Position numbers and translations under genes: made by a program
Assembly: GCF_002980555.1 (NCBI RefSeq)
Contig: NZ_PVBT01000001.1
Coordinates: 1-64,000 of the forward strand
Origin: Phyllobacterium myrsinacearum
GTDB lineage: Bacteria; Pseudomonadota; Alphaproteobacteria; Rhizobiales; Rhizobiaceae
Length of the DNA: 64,000 nt
Reading direction: 5' to 3'
Notes under the pieces: generated by a model
The model's input: the letters and a program-made list of their open reading frames with translations, nothing else
What the model was told of the DNA's origin: nothing
The model's database searches: none
In this document: positions 35,191-45,401 of the stretch, one piece after another
Position numbering within the stretch: the first letter of the stretch is position 1
Layout: every line of letters begins with the position of its first letter

Positions 35191-36168
35191 CTAGGTGGCC
35201 TGTTCGTTCTCGATCCCGGCCATGTCGCCGCCGGTTCCGGGAATGAAGGCATCGAATGCCGCGAAAAACTGTTCGCGGTAAAAATCCTTTTCCTGCAGGA
35301 TTTCATGCTTGGCGCCGTCGATGGTGATCAGCGTCGCATTGCGCAGTTGCAGGGCATACCGTTCGATCGCCGGAGTGGACACAACGCTATCCGCTCCGGC
35401 GGCGACGACCAGAGTGGGGATGCGGATTGCCTCGATATAATCGGGGTTTGTCACCCGTTTGATCGCCTTGGCTGCCGAGGCGATCCATCCGGCGGTCGGG
35501 CCGCCAATGGCAAGCTCCGGGGCGGTCTTCACGATTTCGCTGTTGCGCAGGTAGCGGGCGGCATCCGATGTCACCTCGTTGAGCGCGAAGGGTTTGATCA
35601 CCGGCTTGCCGCCGCGGATATACATCCCGCCAAGACCGGTCAACCGCAGCGTATTGGCGACGGCGCTGAGCAGAATCTTGCCGAGCCGGCTGCCATTGAC
35701 GTCGAGAAGCGGCACCATCAGCACCATGCGGCGGATGCGGTTTGCCAGGGCAGGCGCTGCAAGAAGCGCCGCCAGCGCGCCGGTGGAATGGGCCAGCACG
35801 TAAAACGGTCCGCGGCAGTCGGGCAGGAGCACGCTTTCGAACAGCAGTTCCAGATCGGCCGCATAGTGGTCGAAACGTCTGACATGACCGCGCAGCGGGT
35901 CTTTCAGCAGGCGGCTCGATCCGCCCTGGCCGCGCCAGTCGAAGGTGGCGACGGCAAAACCCCGCTTGGCAATGTCGCGGATGGTCTCGAAATATTTTTC
36001 AATGCACTCGTTGCGGCCCTGCAGGATGATCACGGTGCCCTGGACGGGATGGGTGGTGGCGGGGAATATGGCGTAGCGCAGCTGCCTGCCGCCCTTGAGC
36101 GGCAATGCGGCAACACGGGCATCCTGCGGCGTCGGATTGGCTGCTGTTTCGACAAGCGGATGGGTCAT
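35191..36168 (-). CDS. Alpha/beta-hydrolase, lysophospholipase L2 (PldB)-like
   Basis: 325 residues. The oxyanion region LQGRNECIEKYFETI and the strand VATFDWRGQGGSSR are the hallmark of PldB-type monoacylglycerol/lysophospholipases. The nucleophile elbow is YVLAHSTGALAAL (AHSTG rather than GHSMG), with the catalytic Asp in VVAAGADSVVSTP and the His in GAKHEIL. It likely cleaves lysophospholipids or monoacylglycerols at the inner membrane. It is convergent with hisN, 10 bp apart. Confidence 0.9.
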   Translation of the reverse strand: MTHPLVETAANPTPQDARVAALPLKGGRQLRYAIFPATTHPVQGTVIILQGRNECIEKYFETIRDIAKRGFAVATFDWRGQGGSSRLLKDPLRGHVRRFDHYAADLELLFESVLLPDCRGPFYVLAHSTGALAALLAAPALANRIRRMVLMVPLLDVNGSRLGKILLSAVANTLRLTGLGGMYIRGGKPVIKPFALNEVTSDAARYLRNSEIVKTAPELAIGGPTAGWIASAAKAIKRVTNPDYIEAIRIPTLVVAAGADSVVSTPAIERYALQLRNATLITIDGAKHEILQEKDFYREQFFAAFDAFIPGTGGDMAGIENEQAT

Positions 36169-36275
36169 GGATACCGGTCAGTCCTCGTCCCGCCTATGAG
36201 GGGATCACACGGGTGCATTTGCATCTTTTGATAAAATGCATGGCAATAAAGGTCAAACCGGGTCCGCGTAAAAAC

Positions 36276-36313
36276 AAAAAAATGACCGGAAACCCTGGGG
36301 AGGGCTTCCGGTC
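36276..36313 (-). terminator. Strong terminator behind the 36361-36813 gene
   Basis: On minus, GACCGGAA (36313-36306) pairs with TTCCGGTC (36291-36284); inside it CCCT/AGGG closes a CCCC loop, giving about 13 bp, followed by TTTTTTTGTTTT. A further hairpin TCCAGG/CCTGGA lies between it and the gene stop (about 36347-36320). Confidence 0.88.
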
Positions 36314-36360
36314 AGTACATTCCAGGCGGAAGGGACGTTACACCTGGAACGATCTCAAAA

Positions 36361-36813
36361 TCAGTAGTCGTTCGCCGGACGGATCTCGATGCTGAACCCG
36401 TTATCGCTGCGGCGGTCGCGGTAGCCGCGACGATCGCCCATCACGCGGGTATCGAGAATGTCGCCGTCTCGCGACACGGTGACCAGCACCGGCGTGCCGC
36501 GGCGCCATGCCTGAACAAAATAACGGCCGCGTTCGACGTTCACATCACGGACACGGTAGCCGCGGCGCTCCAGCATGCGGGTCACCTCGCGCGGACCCAT
36601 CCGGTCGCGGAAGCGCTCATCGCGGCGCCATTCTCCACGCTGATCGCCATAGTAGCGGCGGTCCTGGACAAGCAGGCCATCCATGTCACCGCGGCCATCC
36701 ATGTAGATTGCCCGGTCACCGCGATAGATGAAGTCGTCGGCCATGGCCGAAGCGGAAAAGCCCGTGACCAGCAGGGCGGCGGCGGTCAGTGCCAGAACAG
36801 TCTTTTTCATCAT
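36361..36813 (-). CDS. Small exported Arg-rich protein with a PepSY-like domain
   Basis: 150 residues with a clean signal peptide (MKKTVLALTAAALLVTGFSASAMA, cleaved before DDF). The middle is rich in Arg, Asp and Gly; the segment PREVTRMLERRGYRVRDVNVERGRYFVQAWRRGTPVLVTVSRDGDILDTRV resembles a PepSY repeat (pieces: EVTRMLERRGYRV, LVTVSRDGDIL). Such periplasmic proteins are common in Hyphomicrobiales and have no proven role. GAGGA precedes the ATG. The strong terminator at 36276-36313 ends its transcript. Confidence 0.8.
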   Translation of the reverse strand: MMKKTVLALTAAALLVTGFSASAMADDFIYRGDRAIYMDGRGDMDGLLVQDRRYYGDQRGEWRRDERFRDRMGPREVTRMLERRGYRVRDVNVERGRYFVQAWRRGTPVLVTVSRDGDILDTRVMGDRRGYRDRRSDNGFSIEIRPANDY

Positions 36814-36944
36814 CTTGTCCTCGTCTCTTGCCGGTCAAATCCCGGCGTTGGATGTGTTTATAGGGGAGGGCGTGTGAACGTATCCCGAAGGGCGCATTCA
36901 TCTTGCGTTCATCGCTGTGGAAGGCTTTCGGAGGCAGAAAAGGG

Positions 36945-36975
36945 CTTGAAATGGCTTTGGCCGTTTCCCAGATAT
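36945..36975 (+). promoter_or_regulatory. RpoH (sigma-32) heat-shock promoter of hsp20
   Basis: CTTGAAA (36945-36951), a 15-bp spacer and CCCAGATAT (36967-36975) match the heat-shock sigma consensus CTTGAAA-N11-15-CCCCATNT closely. The predicted start is near 36981. Confidence 0.82.
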
Positions 36976-36980
36976 CTGGT

Positions 36981-37084
36981 GTGACCGCCATAACGGGGTC
37001 ACTGGTTCAGCGGGACCTGCCGATTGAGGGGGTCTCTTGACGAGCCAGAACACGCAACATTGTCGCTCTAAAGGAGGGCTTACT
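36981..37084 (+). promoter_or_regulatory. ROSE-type RNA thermometer in the hsp20 leader
   Basis: The leader of about 104 nt forms three hairpins. I: GTGACC (36981-36986)/GGTCAC (36997-37002). II: GGGACC (37012-37017)/GGTCTC (37031-37036). III: GTC-G-CTCT (37062-37069) against GGAGGGC (37073-37079), with G37065 bulged, so that the Shine-Dalgarno GGAGGG is masked. The UCGCU element opposite the Shine-Dalgarno with a bulged G is the diagnostic feature of ROSE elements of rhizobial small heat-shock genes. Heating should open hairpin III and allow translation. Confidence 0.85.
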
Positions 37085-37555
37085 ATGCGTCACGTGGATT
37101 TTTCCCCACTCTATCGTTCGACCGTCGGTTTTGACCGGCTTTTCACCATCCTCGACTCGCTGGCTCAGCCAGACGGTGCCCAGTCCTATCCGCCCTACAA
37201 TATCGAGCGGACCGGCGAGAACACCTACCGCATCACCATGGCCGTTGCCGGCTTCTCGGAAGACGAAATCCAGATCGAAGCCCATCGCAACCAGCTCAAG
37301 GTGACCGGCGAGAAGGCTGCCGAAACATCGGATGGCAGTGCTGAAACCCTGTATCGCGGCATTGCTTCCCGCGCGTTCGAACGCCGCTTCCATCTTGCCG
37401 ATTTCGTTGAAGTCAGTGGCGCCAGCCTGAAAAACGGCCTGCTGCACATTGATCTCAAGCGCGAAATTCCCGAGGAAATGAAGCCGCGCAAGATCGCTGT
37501 GACTGCGCTGTCTGAAAAGACGGCCAAGCAGATCGAAGCCAGGACCTCGAACTAA
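37085..37555 (+). CDS. Small heat-shock protein, Hsp20/IbpA class
   Basis: 156 residues: N-terminal RHVDFSPLYRSTVGFDRLF, the class A rhizobial Hsp20 N-terminus, then the alpha-crystallin domain (YNIERTGENTYRITMAVAGFSEDEI through the A-x-x-x-n-G-v/l-L region ASLKNGLLHIDL) and a C-terminal EIPEEMKPRKI carrying an I-x-I-like anchor. It forms oligomers that hold unfolding proteins. ATG at 37085 lies 7 nt behind AGGAGGG, which is masked by the thermometer, and transcription is from an RpoH promoter, giving double heat control. Confidence 0.96.
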   Translation: MRHVDFSPLYRSTVGFDRLFTILDSLAQPDGAQSYPPYNIERTGENTYRITMAVAGFSEDEIQIEAHRNQLKVTGEKAAETSDGSAETLYRGIASRAFERRFHLADFVEVSGASLKNGLLHIDLKREIPEEMKPRKIAVTALSEKTAKQIEARTSN

Positions 37556-37577
37556 GCTGCGAAAGCAGGAGTGAAAG

Positions 37578-37604
37578 AAGCGGCGCGTTTGCGCCGCTTT
37601 TTTT
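37578..37604 (+). terminator. Terminator of hsp20
   Basis: AAGCGGCGC (37578-37586) pairs with GCGCCGCTT (37591-37599), loop GTTT, then a T run to 37604. The T run overlaps the stop codon of the convergent aldolase gene. Confidence 0.92.
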
Positions 37605-38652
37605 ATGCGATGAGAGCGCCGAAGCGGCGGATGTCTTCGGGGGTTGTGGCAAAGCTCGTGACAAAACGGGTGATCGTCTCGTCTTCGGCAACCAGGCCCT
37701 TTTCGGCATGGGGCGTGTGCCAGTCGTAGAAAACGGCGCCTGCAGCCTGCAGTTTTGCCGATGTCTGCTTTGTCATGATCGCGAACACCTCATTGGCGCG
37801 CGGCTGCCAGGCAAGGCGCAGCTCCTTTGATGCGCTGATCCGCCCGGCCAGTTCGGCCGCCATGGCATTGGCATGGGCTGCGGTTTCCAGCCAGAGCCCG
37901 CCCGCGAAATAGGCTTCGAACTGGGCGGCGATGAAGCGGGATTTTGAAAAATTCTGCGCCGACCGCATGCGGATATAGGGCATCTGCCTTGCCTGATCGG
38001 GGTTCATGAAGACCAGCGCTTCGGCGCACCAGCAGCCATTCTTGGTGCCGCCGAACGACAGGATATCGACGCCCTGCTTCCAGGTCATTTCGGCGGGAGA
38101 ACAGCCGAGCGCGACAAGCGCATTGGCAAAGCGGGCGCCATCCATGTGCAGCGGCAGGCCATTTTCCCGGCACAATGCCGAGATGGCGGCGATCTCGGCC
38201 AATTCGTACAGGGTGCCGCTTTCGGTCGATTGCGTGATCGAAACGCTCATCGGCTGGCCCGCGTGAACATGGCCTTCGGGGAAGCCGTTGAGGGCGGCTT
38301 TCAGATTATCGATGGCGATGCGGCCGGTTGGCCCGTCGATGGCCTGCACCCGTGCGCCGTGGGCGAAAAAGCCGGGGGCACCGGCCTCATCGGCAATCAT
38401 GTGCGCTTCCCGGTGGGCAAAGGTGATGCCGCCCGGCCGCACGATGCTGGCCTGTGCCAGGGAATTGGCCGCTGTTCCGGTCCCGACAAAGAAGACGGCG
38501 ACGTCGCGCTCGAAAATTGTGCTGAAGGTCTGTTGGACGGCATGGTCGAGATCGCCCGTGCCATAGGCCGCGGCGAAACCGCCGGCGTGTCTGGTCAGAT
38601 TTTCGGCAATTTTCGGATGGGCTCCGGCCCAATTATCGGATGCAAAAAGCAT
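37603..38652 (-). CDS. Low-specificity threonine aldolase-like PLP enzyme
   Basis: 349 residues of the beta-eliminating lyase fold: DNWAGAHPKI at the start, FFVGTGTAANSLAQASI (cofactor phosphate), LPLHMDGARFANALVALG with the Asp that pairs with PLP, and DILSFGGTKNGCWCAEALVF with the PLP Lys. Such enzymes split threonine or allo-threonine to glycine and acetaldehyde. The length and order fit LtaE relatives. It stands alone on minus, ending at the hsp20 terminator. Confidence 0.92.
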   Translation of the reverse strand: MLFASDNWAGAHPKIAENLTRHAGGFAAAYGTGDLDHAVQQTFSTIFERDVAVFFVGTGTAANSLAQASIVRPGGITFAHREAHMIADEAGAPGFFAHGARVQAIDGPTGRIAIDNLKAALNGFPEGHVHAGQPMSVSITQSTESGTLYELAEIAAISALCRENGLPLHMDGARFANALVALGCSPAEMTWKQGVDILSFGGTKNGCWCAEALVFMNPDQARQMPYIRMRSAQNFSKSRFIAAQFEAYFAGGLWLETAAHANAMAAELAGRISASKELRLAWQPRANEVFAIMTKQTSAKLQAAGAVFYDWHTPHAEKGLVAEDETITRFVTSFATTPEDIRRFGALIA

Positions 38653-39105
38653 GAAATGACCTCGGATTTATGACTGACGCCGCCACGCTTACGCTTTTCC
38701 CTGCGGGCTGGAAAGCAGAAGATGATGTCTTTCCGCCAGGGGATTTTCACGGCGCTTGGCGGAACCATCTGTATTTCCTCGTTTATTTAGGGAAAAACGC
38801 CTGCATCGAAATGAAATGCATAAATCACCAGTGGTTTGCGCAATGATATTTCGTCCAATGCTGTTATTTTTTGCTTTTCCATCTTGTTTGTTTGGAATTA
38901 TTCTGGCATACGAGGATATGACAGCAATGCTGTCCTAATTGGCACGATCCAAGCGCGGGATGGCAAGCAGAAGCGCTTCCGTCCTCAAAATGGTGACCGC
39001 AGTTTGCAACCGGAAGATATGCCGCACCAGAAGGGGCAGGAATATATGGTATTCCGTCCCGCGAGGAATTGACCGCCCCAAGGGGCCCATTTGGAGGAAT
39101 TGACG
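38653..39105 (+). other. Long intergenic region and gltB leader with duplicated Shine-Dalgarno block
   Basis: These 453 bp hold no convincing gene. The part near 38820-38920 is AT-rich and probably carries the gltB promoter. Downstream is a hairpin GGAATA/TATTCC (39039-39055), then an exact 11-bp direct repeat GAGGAATTGAC at 39063-39073 and 39094-39104, with hairpin GCCCC/GGGGC (39075-39086) between the copies; the second copy contains the gltB Shine-Dalgarno. A 17-codon frame from ATG 39019 ends in the first copy (TGA 39070-39072) and could be a leader peptide. Confidence 0.55.
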
Positions 39106-42100
39106 ATGTCGGATTTGACGCCATCTGTAACGACTGAATTTGCTCAGGCCGTACAGAACCGTGCGGTCAAAACCAATAAATCGTCCGGCATTCCCACCCG
39201 GCAAGGCTTATACGACCCGCGCAATGAACATGACGCCTGCGGCGTCGGCTTCGTCGCGCATATGAAGGGCGTCAAGTCGCACAAGATCATCGAAGACGGG
39301 CTGTTCATGCTCGAAAACCTGACGCATCGCGGTGCCGTCGGCGCCGACCCGCTGATGGGCGATGGCGCAGGCATGCTCGTGCAGATTCCCGATGCGTTTT
39401 TCCGCGCGGAATGGGCGGAAAAGGGTGTTGAGCTGCCACCGGTCAATCATTACGCGGTCGGCTATCTCTTCATGCCGCAGGATGCCGAAGAGCGCGCCCA
39501 TATCGAAACCGTCATCACGGAAGTGATCGCCTCGGAAGGTCAGACGCTGATCGGCTTCCGCGATGTTCCCGTCGACAATTCGTCCCTGTCCAAGGCACCG
39601 CATATTGCGGAGACGGAACCGTTCCACCGCCAGGTGTTCATCGCGCGCAACCCCAACATCGAAACCAACGAGGATTTCGAGGGCCGTCTGTTTATCCTGC
39701 GCAAGGTGATTTCCAACCGCATCTACCAGGAGAACGGCGGCAAGGAGAGCGACTTCTACGTCGTCTCCATGTCGGCGCGCACCATCGTCTACAAGGGCAT
39801 GTTCCTCGCCTATCAGGTCGGTGCCTATTACAAGGACCTGAAGGATCCCCGCTTCGTCAGCGCGGTGGCGCTGGTGCATCAGCGGTTCTCGACCAACACC
39901 TTTCCCTCGTGGAAGCTGGCGCATCCCTACCGCATGGTTGCGCACAATGGTGAAATCAACACCCTGCGCGGCAACGTCAACTGGATGGCGGCCCGTCAGG
40001 CTTCCGTCGACAGTGAATTCTTCGGCAATGACATTTCGAAGCTCTGGCCGATCTCCTATGAAGGCCAGTCCGATACGGCCTGTTTCGACAACGCGCTGGA
40101 ATTCCTGTTCCAGGGCGGCTACTCGCTCGCCCATTCGATGATGATGCTCATTCCCGAGGCATGGTCGGGCAACAAGCTGATGTCGGACGACCGCAAGGCG
40201 TTCTACGAATATCATGCCGCCCTGATGGAGCCATGGGATGGCCCGGCGGCGGTTGCCTTCACCGATGGCCGCCAGATCGGCGCGACGCTCGACCGCAACG
40301 GCCTGCGTCCGGCCCGCTATATCGTCACCGATGACGATTTCGTCATCATGGCGTCGGAAGCCGGCGTGCTGCCGGTGCCGGAAGAAAAGATCGTCAAGAA
40401 GTGGAGGCTTCAGCCGGGCCGCATGCTGCTGATCGACATGGAAAAGGGCGAGATCGTCTCCGATGACACGATCAAGTCCGAGATCGCCAACCGCCATCCC
40501 TACAAGACATGGCTGAAGAACACCCAGCTCATCCTTGAGGAGCTGAGCCCGGTCGAGCCACGCGCGCTGCGCAAGGATGTCAGCCTGCTCGATCGCCAGC
40601 AGTCCTTCGGCTATACGCAGGAAGATACCAAGCTGCTGATGTCGCCGATGGCGACGACGGGTCAGGAAGCCATCGGTTCGATGGGCACGGACACGCCGAT
40701 CTCGGCCATGTCCGACAAGTCGAAGCTGCTCTATACATATTTCAAGCAGAACTTTGCCCAGGTTACCAACCCGCCGATCGATCCGATCCGCGAGGAGCTG
40801 GTGATGAGCCTTGTCTCGTTCATCGGTCCGCGTCCGAACATTTTCGATCTGGTCGGCACCTCGCGCCGCAAGCGTCTGGAAGTGCGCCAGCCCATCCTGA
40901 CCAATGGCGATCTGGAAAAGATCCGCTCCATCGGCCATACGGAAGACCGCTTTGACACCAAGACGCTCGATATCGCCTATAATGTCGAGGAAGGCGCCAA
41001 CGGCATGACCGGTGCGCTGGAGCGTCTGTGCGACCGCGCCGAGGCGGCGGTGCATGGCGGCTATAACATCATCATCCTGTCCGACCGTCAGGTCGGGCCG
41101 GACCGCATTCCGATCCCGGCGCTGCTGGCGACGGCGGCTGTTCACCATCACCTCATCCGCAAGGGCCTGCGCACCTCGGTCGGCCTGGTCGTGGAATCGG
41201 GCGAGCCGCGCGAAGTGCACCATTTCTGCTGCCTCGCCGGCTATGGCGCGGAAGCAATCAACCCTTATCTTGCCTTCGACACGCTGCTCGACATGCACAA
41301 GCGCGGCGAATTCCCGCCGGAGGTGGACTCCAAGGAAGTTGTGTCGCGTTACATCAAGTCCATCGGCAAGGGCATCCTCAAGGTCATGTCCAAGATGGGC
41401 ATTTCCACCTATCAGTCCTATTGCGGCGCGCAGATTTTCGACGCTGTTGGCCTCAAGTCGGAATTCGTCGACCGCTTCTTCTTCGGTACGGCGACGACCA
41501 TCGAAGGTGTCGGTCTGGAGGAAGTGGCCGAGGAGACGGTGCGCCGCCACCGCGATGCCTTCGGCAATGACCCGGTCCTGCTCAGCACGCTGGATGTCGG
41601 CGGTGAATATGCCTATCGCATGCGCGGCGAGGCGCATCTCTGGTCACCCGATGCGGTGGCCAAGCTGCAGCACGCGGTGCGCACGGAGTCGGCAACGACG
41701 TTCAAGGAATATTCCGATCTGGTGAACAGCGAGTCGGCCCGGGCGCAGACCATCCGCGGCCTGTTCAAGATCAAAATGGCTGAGGATGCCGGGCGCAAAC
41801 CCGTCTCCATCGATGAGGTCGAACCGGCCAAGGATATCGTCAAGCGGTTCTCGACCGGGGCGATGTCGTTCGGCTCGATCAGCCGCGAGGCGCACACGAC
41901 CCTTGCCATCGCCATGAACCGGATCGGCGGCAAGTCGAACACGGGCGAGGGCGGCGAGGAGCCGGATCGCTTCTATCCGCTGCCGGACGGCAAGCCGAAC
42001 CCCGAACGCTCGGCCATCAAGCAGGTGGCATCGGGACGTTTTGGCGTGACGACCGAATATCTCGTCAATTCCGACATGATGCAGATCAAGGTGGCGCAGG

Positions 42101-43824
42101 GCGCCAAGCCCGGCGAGGGCGGCCAGCTGCCCGGCCACAAGGTCGATGCAACGGTTGCCAAGACCCGCCATTCGACACCCGGTGTCGGCCTGATTTCGCC
42201 GCCGCCGCACCATGACATCTACTCCATCGAGGATCTGGCGCAGCTCATCTACGATCTGAAGAACGTCAACCCGCAAGCCGATGTTTCGGTCAAGCTGGTG
42301 TCGGAAGTCGGCGTCGGCACGGTTGCGGCCGGTGTTGCCAAGGCGCGTGCCGATCACATCACCATATCGGGCTATGACGGCGGCACGGGTGCATCGCCGC
42401 TCACCTCGCTCAAGCATGCCGGTTCCCCGTGGGAAATGGGCCTTGCCGAGACCCAGCAGACGCTGGTGCTCAACGGCCTGCGCTCGCGCATCGCCCTGCA
42501 GGTCGATGGCGGCCTGCGCACGGGCCGCGACGTCATCATCGGTGCCCTGCTGGGCGCCGACGAATTCGGCTTCTCCACGGCGCCGCTGATTTCGGCCGGT
42601 TGCATCATGATGCGCAAGTGCCATCTCAACACCTGCCCGGTCGGCGTGGCAACGCAGGATCCGGTCCTGCGCAAGCGCTTCAAGGGCACGCCGGAACACG
42701 TCATCAACTTCTTCTTCTTCATGGCGGAAGAGGTGCGGCAGTTCCTGGCGGACATGGGCTATACAAGGCTGGAAGAGATCGTCGGCAAGGCCGAACTGCT
42801 CGAAAAGCGCGCAATGATCGATCACTGGAAGGCCAAGGGTCTCGATTTCACCCGCATCTTCCACAAGCCGGAAGCGGCGGAGGAAAAGACACGCTGGACG
42901 GAACGGCAGAACCATCCGATCGTCGATATCCTGGATCGCACGCTGATCGAGCAGGCCATGCCCGCGCTGGAGAACAAGACGCCGGTCAAGATCGAACTGC
43001 CGATCAAGAATGTCGACCGCTCGGCTGGCGCGATGCTGTCGGGTGAAGTGGCCAAGCGCTACCGGCACAAGGGACTGAAGGAAGACACGATCTCGGTCAC
43101 CTTCACCGGGACGGCTGGTCAGTCCTTCGCGGCATTCCTTGCCCGCGGCATTTCGTTCGAGCTGATCGGCGACGGCAATGACTATGTCGGCAAGGGCCTG
43201 TGCGGCGGCCGTATCGTTGTCCGTCCGCCGGACGATACGAAAATCGTGCCGGAGAATTCCATCATCGTCGGCAATACGGTGCTGTACGGGGCCATCGAAG
43301 GCGAAGCCTATTTCCGCGGCGTGGCGGGCGAACGCTTTGCGGTGCGCAACTCCGGCGCCATCGCGGTGGTCGAAGGCACGGGCGATCATGGCTGCGAATA
43401 CATGACCGGCGGTGTCGTCGTGGTCATCGGCCAGACCGGACGCAACTTTGCCGCCGGCATGTCCGGCGGCGTGGCCTATGTCCTTGATGAAGCCGGGGAT
43501 TTTGCCCAGCGCTGCAACATGGCGATGGTCGAGCTGGAGCCGGTGCCGGAAGAGGATGACATCCTCGAAAAACTGCACCATCACGGCGGCGATCTGGCCC
43601 ATAAGGGCCGCGTCGATGTCTCGGCCAACATGACCAGGCATGACGAGGAACGCCTCGTGCAGCTCATCTCGAACCACATGCATTACACGGGCTCGGGCCG
43701 GGCGAAGGAAATCCTCGACAATTGGGAAGCCTTCCGGCCGAAATTCGTGAAAGTCATGCCGGTCGAATACCGCCGCGCGCTCGAAGACATGGAACGCATG
43801 CGGATGGGTGTCGCAGCGGAATAA
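39106..43824 (+). CDS. gltB: Glutamate synthase (NADPH) large subunit
   Basis: 1572 residues, full family length. A propeptide of 44 residues precedes [14 protein letters not shown]; Cys45 becomes the N-terminal nucleophile of the class II glutaminase domain. The central domain, the FMN-binding synthase domain ([25 protein letters not shown]) and the 3Fe-4S site [15 protein letters not shown] follow, then the right-handed beta-helix GXGXG domain ([21 protein letters not shown]). It makes two glutamates from glutamine and 2-oxoglutarate. ATG 39106 has GGAGGA 8 nt upstream. gltD follows after 114 bp. Confidence 0.98.
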   Translation: MSDLTPSVTTEFAQAVQNRAVKTNKSSGIPTRQGLYDPRNEHDACGVGFVAHMKGVKSHKIIEDGLFMLENLTHRGAVGADPLMGDGAGMLVQIPDAFFRAEWAEKGVELPPVNHYAVGYLFMPQDAEERAHIETVITEVIASEGQTLIGFRDVPVDNSSLSKAPHIAETEPFHRQVFIARNPNIETNEDFEGRLFILRKVISNRIYQENGGKESDFYVVSMSARTIVYKGMFLAYQVGAYYKDLKDPRFVSAVALVHQRFSTNTFPSWKLAHPYRMVAHNGEINTLRGNVNWMAARQASVDSEFFGNDISKLWPISYEGQSDTACFDNALEFLFQGGYSLAHSMMMLIPEAWSGNKLMSDDRKAFYEYHAALMEPWDGPAAVAFTDGRQIGATLDRNGLRPARYIVTDDDFVIMASEAGVLPVPEEKIVKKWRLQPGRMLLIDMEKGEIVSDDTIKSEIANRHPYKTWLKNTQLILEELSPVEPRALRKDVSLLDRQQSFGYTQEDTKLLMSPMATTGQEAIGSMGTDTPISAMSDKSKLLYTYFKQNFAQVTNPPIDPIREELVMSLVSFIGPRPNIFDLVGTSRRKRLEVRQPILTNGDLEKIRSIGHTEDRFDTKTLDIAYNVEEGANGMTGALERLCDRAEAAVHGGYNIIILSDRQVGPDRIPIPALLATAAVHHHLIRKGLRTSVGLVVESGEPREVHHFCCLAGYGAEAINPYLAFDTLLDMHKRGEFPPEVDSKEVVSRYIKSIGKGILKVMSKMGISTYQSYCGAQIFDAVGLKSEFVDRFFFGTATTIEGVGLEEVAEETVRRHRDAFGNDPVLLSTLDVGGEYAYRMRGEAHLWSPDAVAKLQHAVRTESATTFKEYSDLVNSESARAQTIRGLFKIKMAEDAGRKPVSIDEVEPAKDIVKRFSTGAMSFGSISREAHTTLAIAMNRIGGKSNTGEGGEEPDRFYPLPDGKPNPERSAIKQVASGRFGVTTEYLVNSDMMQIKVAQGAKPGEGGQLPGHKVDATVAKTRHSTPGVGLISPPPHHDIYSIEDLAQLIYDLKNVNPQADVSVKLVSEVGVGTVAAGVAKARADHITISGYDGGTGASPLTSLKHAGSPWEMGLAETQQTLVLNGLRSRIALQVDGGLRTGRDVIIGALLGADEFGFSTAPLISAGCIMMRKCHLNTCPVGVATQDPVLRKRFKGTPEHVINFFFFMAEEVRQFLADMGYTRLEEIVGKAELLEKRAMIDHWKAKGLDFTRIFHKPEAAEEKTRWTERQNHPIVDILDRTLIEQAMPALENKTPVKIELPIKNVDRSAGAMLSGEVAKRYRHKGLKEDTISVTFTGTAGQSFAAFLARGISFELIGDGNDYVGKGLCGGRIVVRPPDDTKIVPENSIIVGNTVLYGAIEGEAYFRGVAGERFAVRNSGAIAVVEGTGDHGCEYMTGGVVVVIGQTGRNFAAGMSGGVAYVLDEAGDFAQRCNMAMVELEPVPEEDDILEKLHHHGGDLAHKGRVDVSANMTRHDEERLVQLISNHMHYTGSGRAKEILDNWEAFRPKFVKVMPVEYRRALEDMERMRMGVAAE

Positions 43825-43938
43825 AATCAACGCACTCCTGCTTCGAGCGTCATCATCCTGATGCTCGGCATGGGGTCCAATGCTGCCCAGACCCAACATG
43901 GGAACGGGTGGTCCTCCAAGGGTGAGGGGAGCAGTTTT

Positions 43939-45393
43939 ATGGGTAAGGTAACAGGTTTTCTCGAGATCGACCGGCAGGTCGGTAAGTATCAGCCCGCGTC
44001 TGACCGCATTCGCCATTTCCGGGAATTCACCATTCCCATGACCGATGGCGAAGTGAAGAAGCAGGCGGCACGCTGCATGGATTGCGGCATCCCGTTCTGC
44101 CACGGGCCGACCGGCTGCCCGATCCACAACCAGATTCCGGACTGGAATGATCTCGTCTACAACGACAATTGGGATGAGGCGATCCGCAACCTGCATTCCA
44201 CCAACAATTTCCCGGAATTCACCGGCCGTATCTGCCCGGCCCCGTGCGAGGAAGCCTGCACGCTGAATCTCGAAGATGTGCCGGTGTCTATCAAGACGGT
44301 GGAACAGGCGATTGCCGACAAGGCCTATGAAAAGGGCTTTATCATCCCGCAGCCTGCAGCGTCGAAGACCGGCAGGAAAGTGGCTGTCATCGGTTCGGGC
44401 CCGGCCGGTCTGGCCGCCGCGCAGCAGCTTGCCCGCGTCGGCCATGAAGTGCATGTCTATGAGCGCGAAAGCCGCGCCGGCGGCCTGCTGCGCTACGGCA
44501 TTCCCGATTTCAAGATGGAGAAGCATTTCATCGACCGCCGTGTGGCGCAGATGGAAGGCGAAGGCGTCACCTTCTTCTACGGCGTCAATGTCGGCATCGA
44601 CAAGCCGGTGCAGGAACTGCTCGATACCTATGATGCGGTGCTTTATTGCGGCGGTGCCGAAACGCCGCGTCCGGCTGGTATTCCGGGTGCGGATCTCGAC
44701 GGCGTCCACGATGCCATGAACTATCTCGTGCAGCAGAACCGCCGCGTCGGCCGTGAAAACATCGAATCGGTGGCCTGGCCGAGCGATCCGATTGTGGCGT
44801 CAGGCCGCCATGTGGTTGTCGTCGGCGGCGGCGATACCGCCTCCGACTGTGTCGGCACCGCATTCCGCCAGGGCGCGGTGAAGGTCACCCAGCTCGATAT
44901 CCGCCCGCAGCCGCCAGAAAAGGAAGACAAGCTCAGCGTCTGGCCCTATTGGGCGACAAAGATGCGCACGTCCTCCTCGCAGGCGGAAGGCGCGGACCGC
45001 GAGTTCCAGGTGGCAACGCTTGAGTTCATCGGTGAGAATGGCGCGTTGACCCATGTCAAGTGCTGCGAGGTCGATGAAGCGCGCAAGCCGGTTCCCGGCA
45101 CCGAATTCTACATCAAGGCGGATCTCGCCTTCATCGCCATCGGCTTTTCCGGCCCATTCGAAACCAGTGTCGTCAGGGAACTGGGCGATGCGCTGGAGAT
45201 GCGGGCGGATCGCCGCGGCAACCGTTCGATTGCCGCCGATGACAAGGATTACCGCACCAGCGTCGACAAGCTGTTTACCGCCGGTGATATCCGCCGCGGC
45301 CAGTCGCTGGTCGTCTGGGCGATCCGTGAGGGCCGCCAGGCGGCACAGGCCATCGATGTCGCGCTGATGGGATCGTCGGTTCTGCCGCGATAA
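43939..45393 (+). CDS. gltD: Glutamate synthase small subunit
   Basis: 484 residues. The N-terminal iron-sulfur helical domain has [19 protein letters not shown] and [12 protein letters not shown]. The first dinucleotide fold [21 protein letters not shown] binds FAD, and [17 protein letters not shown] binds NADPH. GltD feeds electrons from NADPH to GltB. ATG 43939 ([12 protein letters not shown]) is chosen over a longer frame from 43861; GGGGAG is 9 nt upstream. Expression follows gltB and may be coupled through the 114-bp gap. The next gene is convergent 8 bp away. Confidence 0.98.
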   Translation: MGKVTGFLEIDRQVGKYQPASDRIRHFREFTIPMTDGEVKKQAARCMDCGIPFCHGPTGCPIHNQIPDWNDLVYNDNWDEAIRNLHSTNNFPEFTGRICPAPCEEACTLNLEDVPVSIKTVEQAIADKAYEKGFIIPQPAASKTGRKVAVIGSGPAGLAAAQQLARVGHEVHVYERESRAGGLLRYGIPDFKMEKHFIDRRVAQMEGEGVTFFYGVNVGIDKPVQELLDTYDAVLYCGGAETPRPAGIPGADLDGVHDAMNYLVQQNRRVGRENIESVAWPSDPIVASGRHVVVVGGGDTASDCVGTAFRQGAVKVTQLDIRPQPPEKEDKLSVWPYWATKMRTSSSQAEGADREFQVATLEFIGENGALTHVKCCEVDEARKPVPGTEFYIKADLAFIAIGFSGPFETSVVRELGDALEMRADRRGNRSIAADDKDYRTSVDKLFTAGDIRRGQSLVVWAIREGRQAAQAIDVALMGSSVLPR

Positions 45394-45401
45394 GCGGGGC
45401 G

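Noticed and set aside
38939-38960. Sigma-54 promoter before gltB (TGGCAC)
   Set aside because: The -12 element is missing at the required spacing; AAGC stands where TTGC should be.
38836-39072. 78-codon frame on plus before gltB
   Set aside because: TTG start without ribosome site and mixed composition; only its last 17 codons, from ATG 39019, are kept as a possible leader peptide.
41644-44709. Thousand-codon open frame on minus across gltB and gltD
   Set aside because: It crosses two well-supported genes and their gap, has no family likeness and is the expected shadow of high-GC coding DNA.
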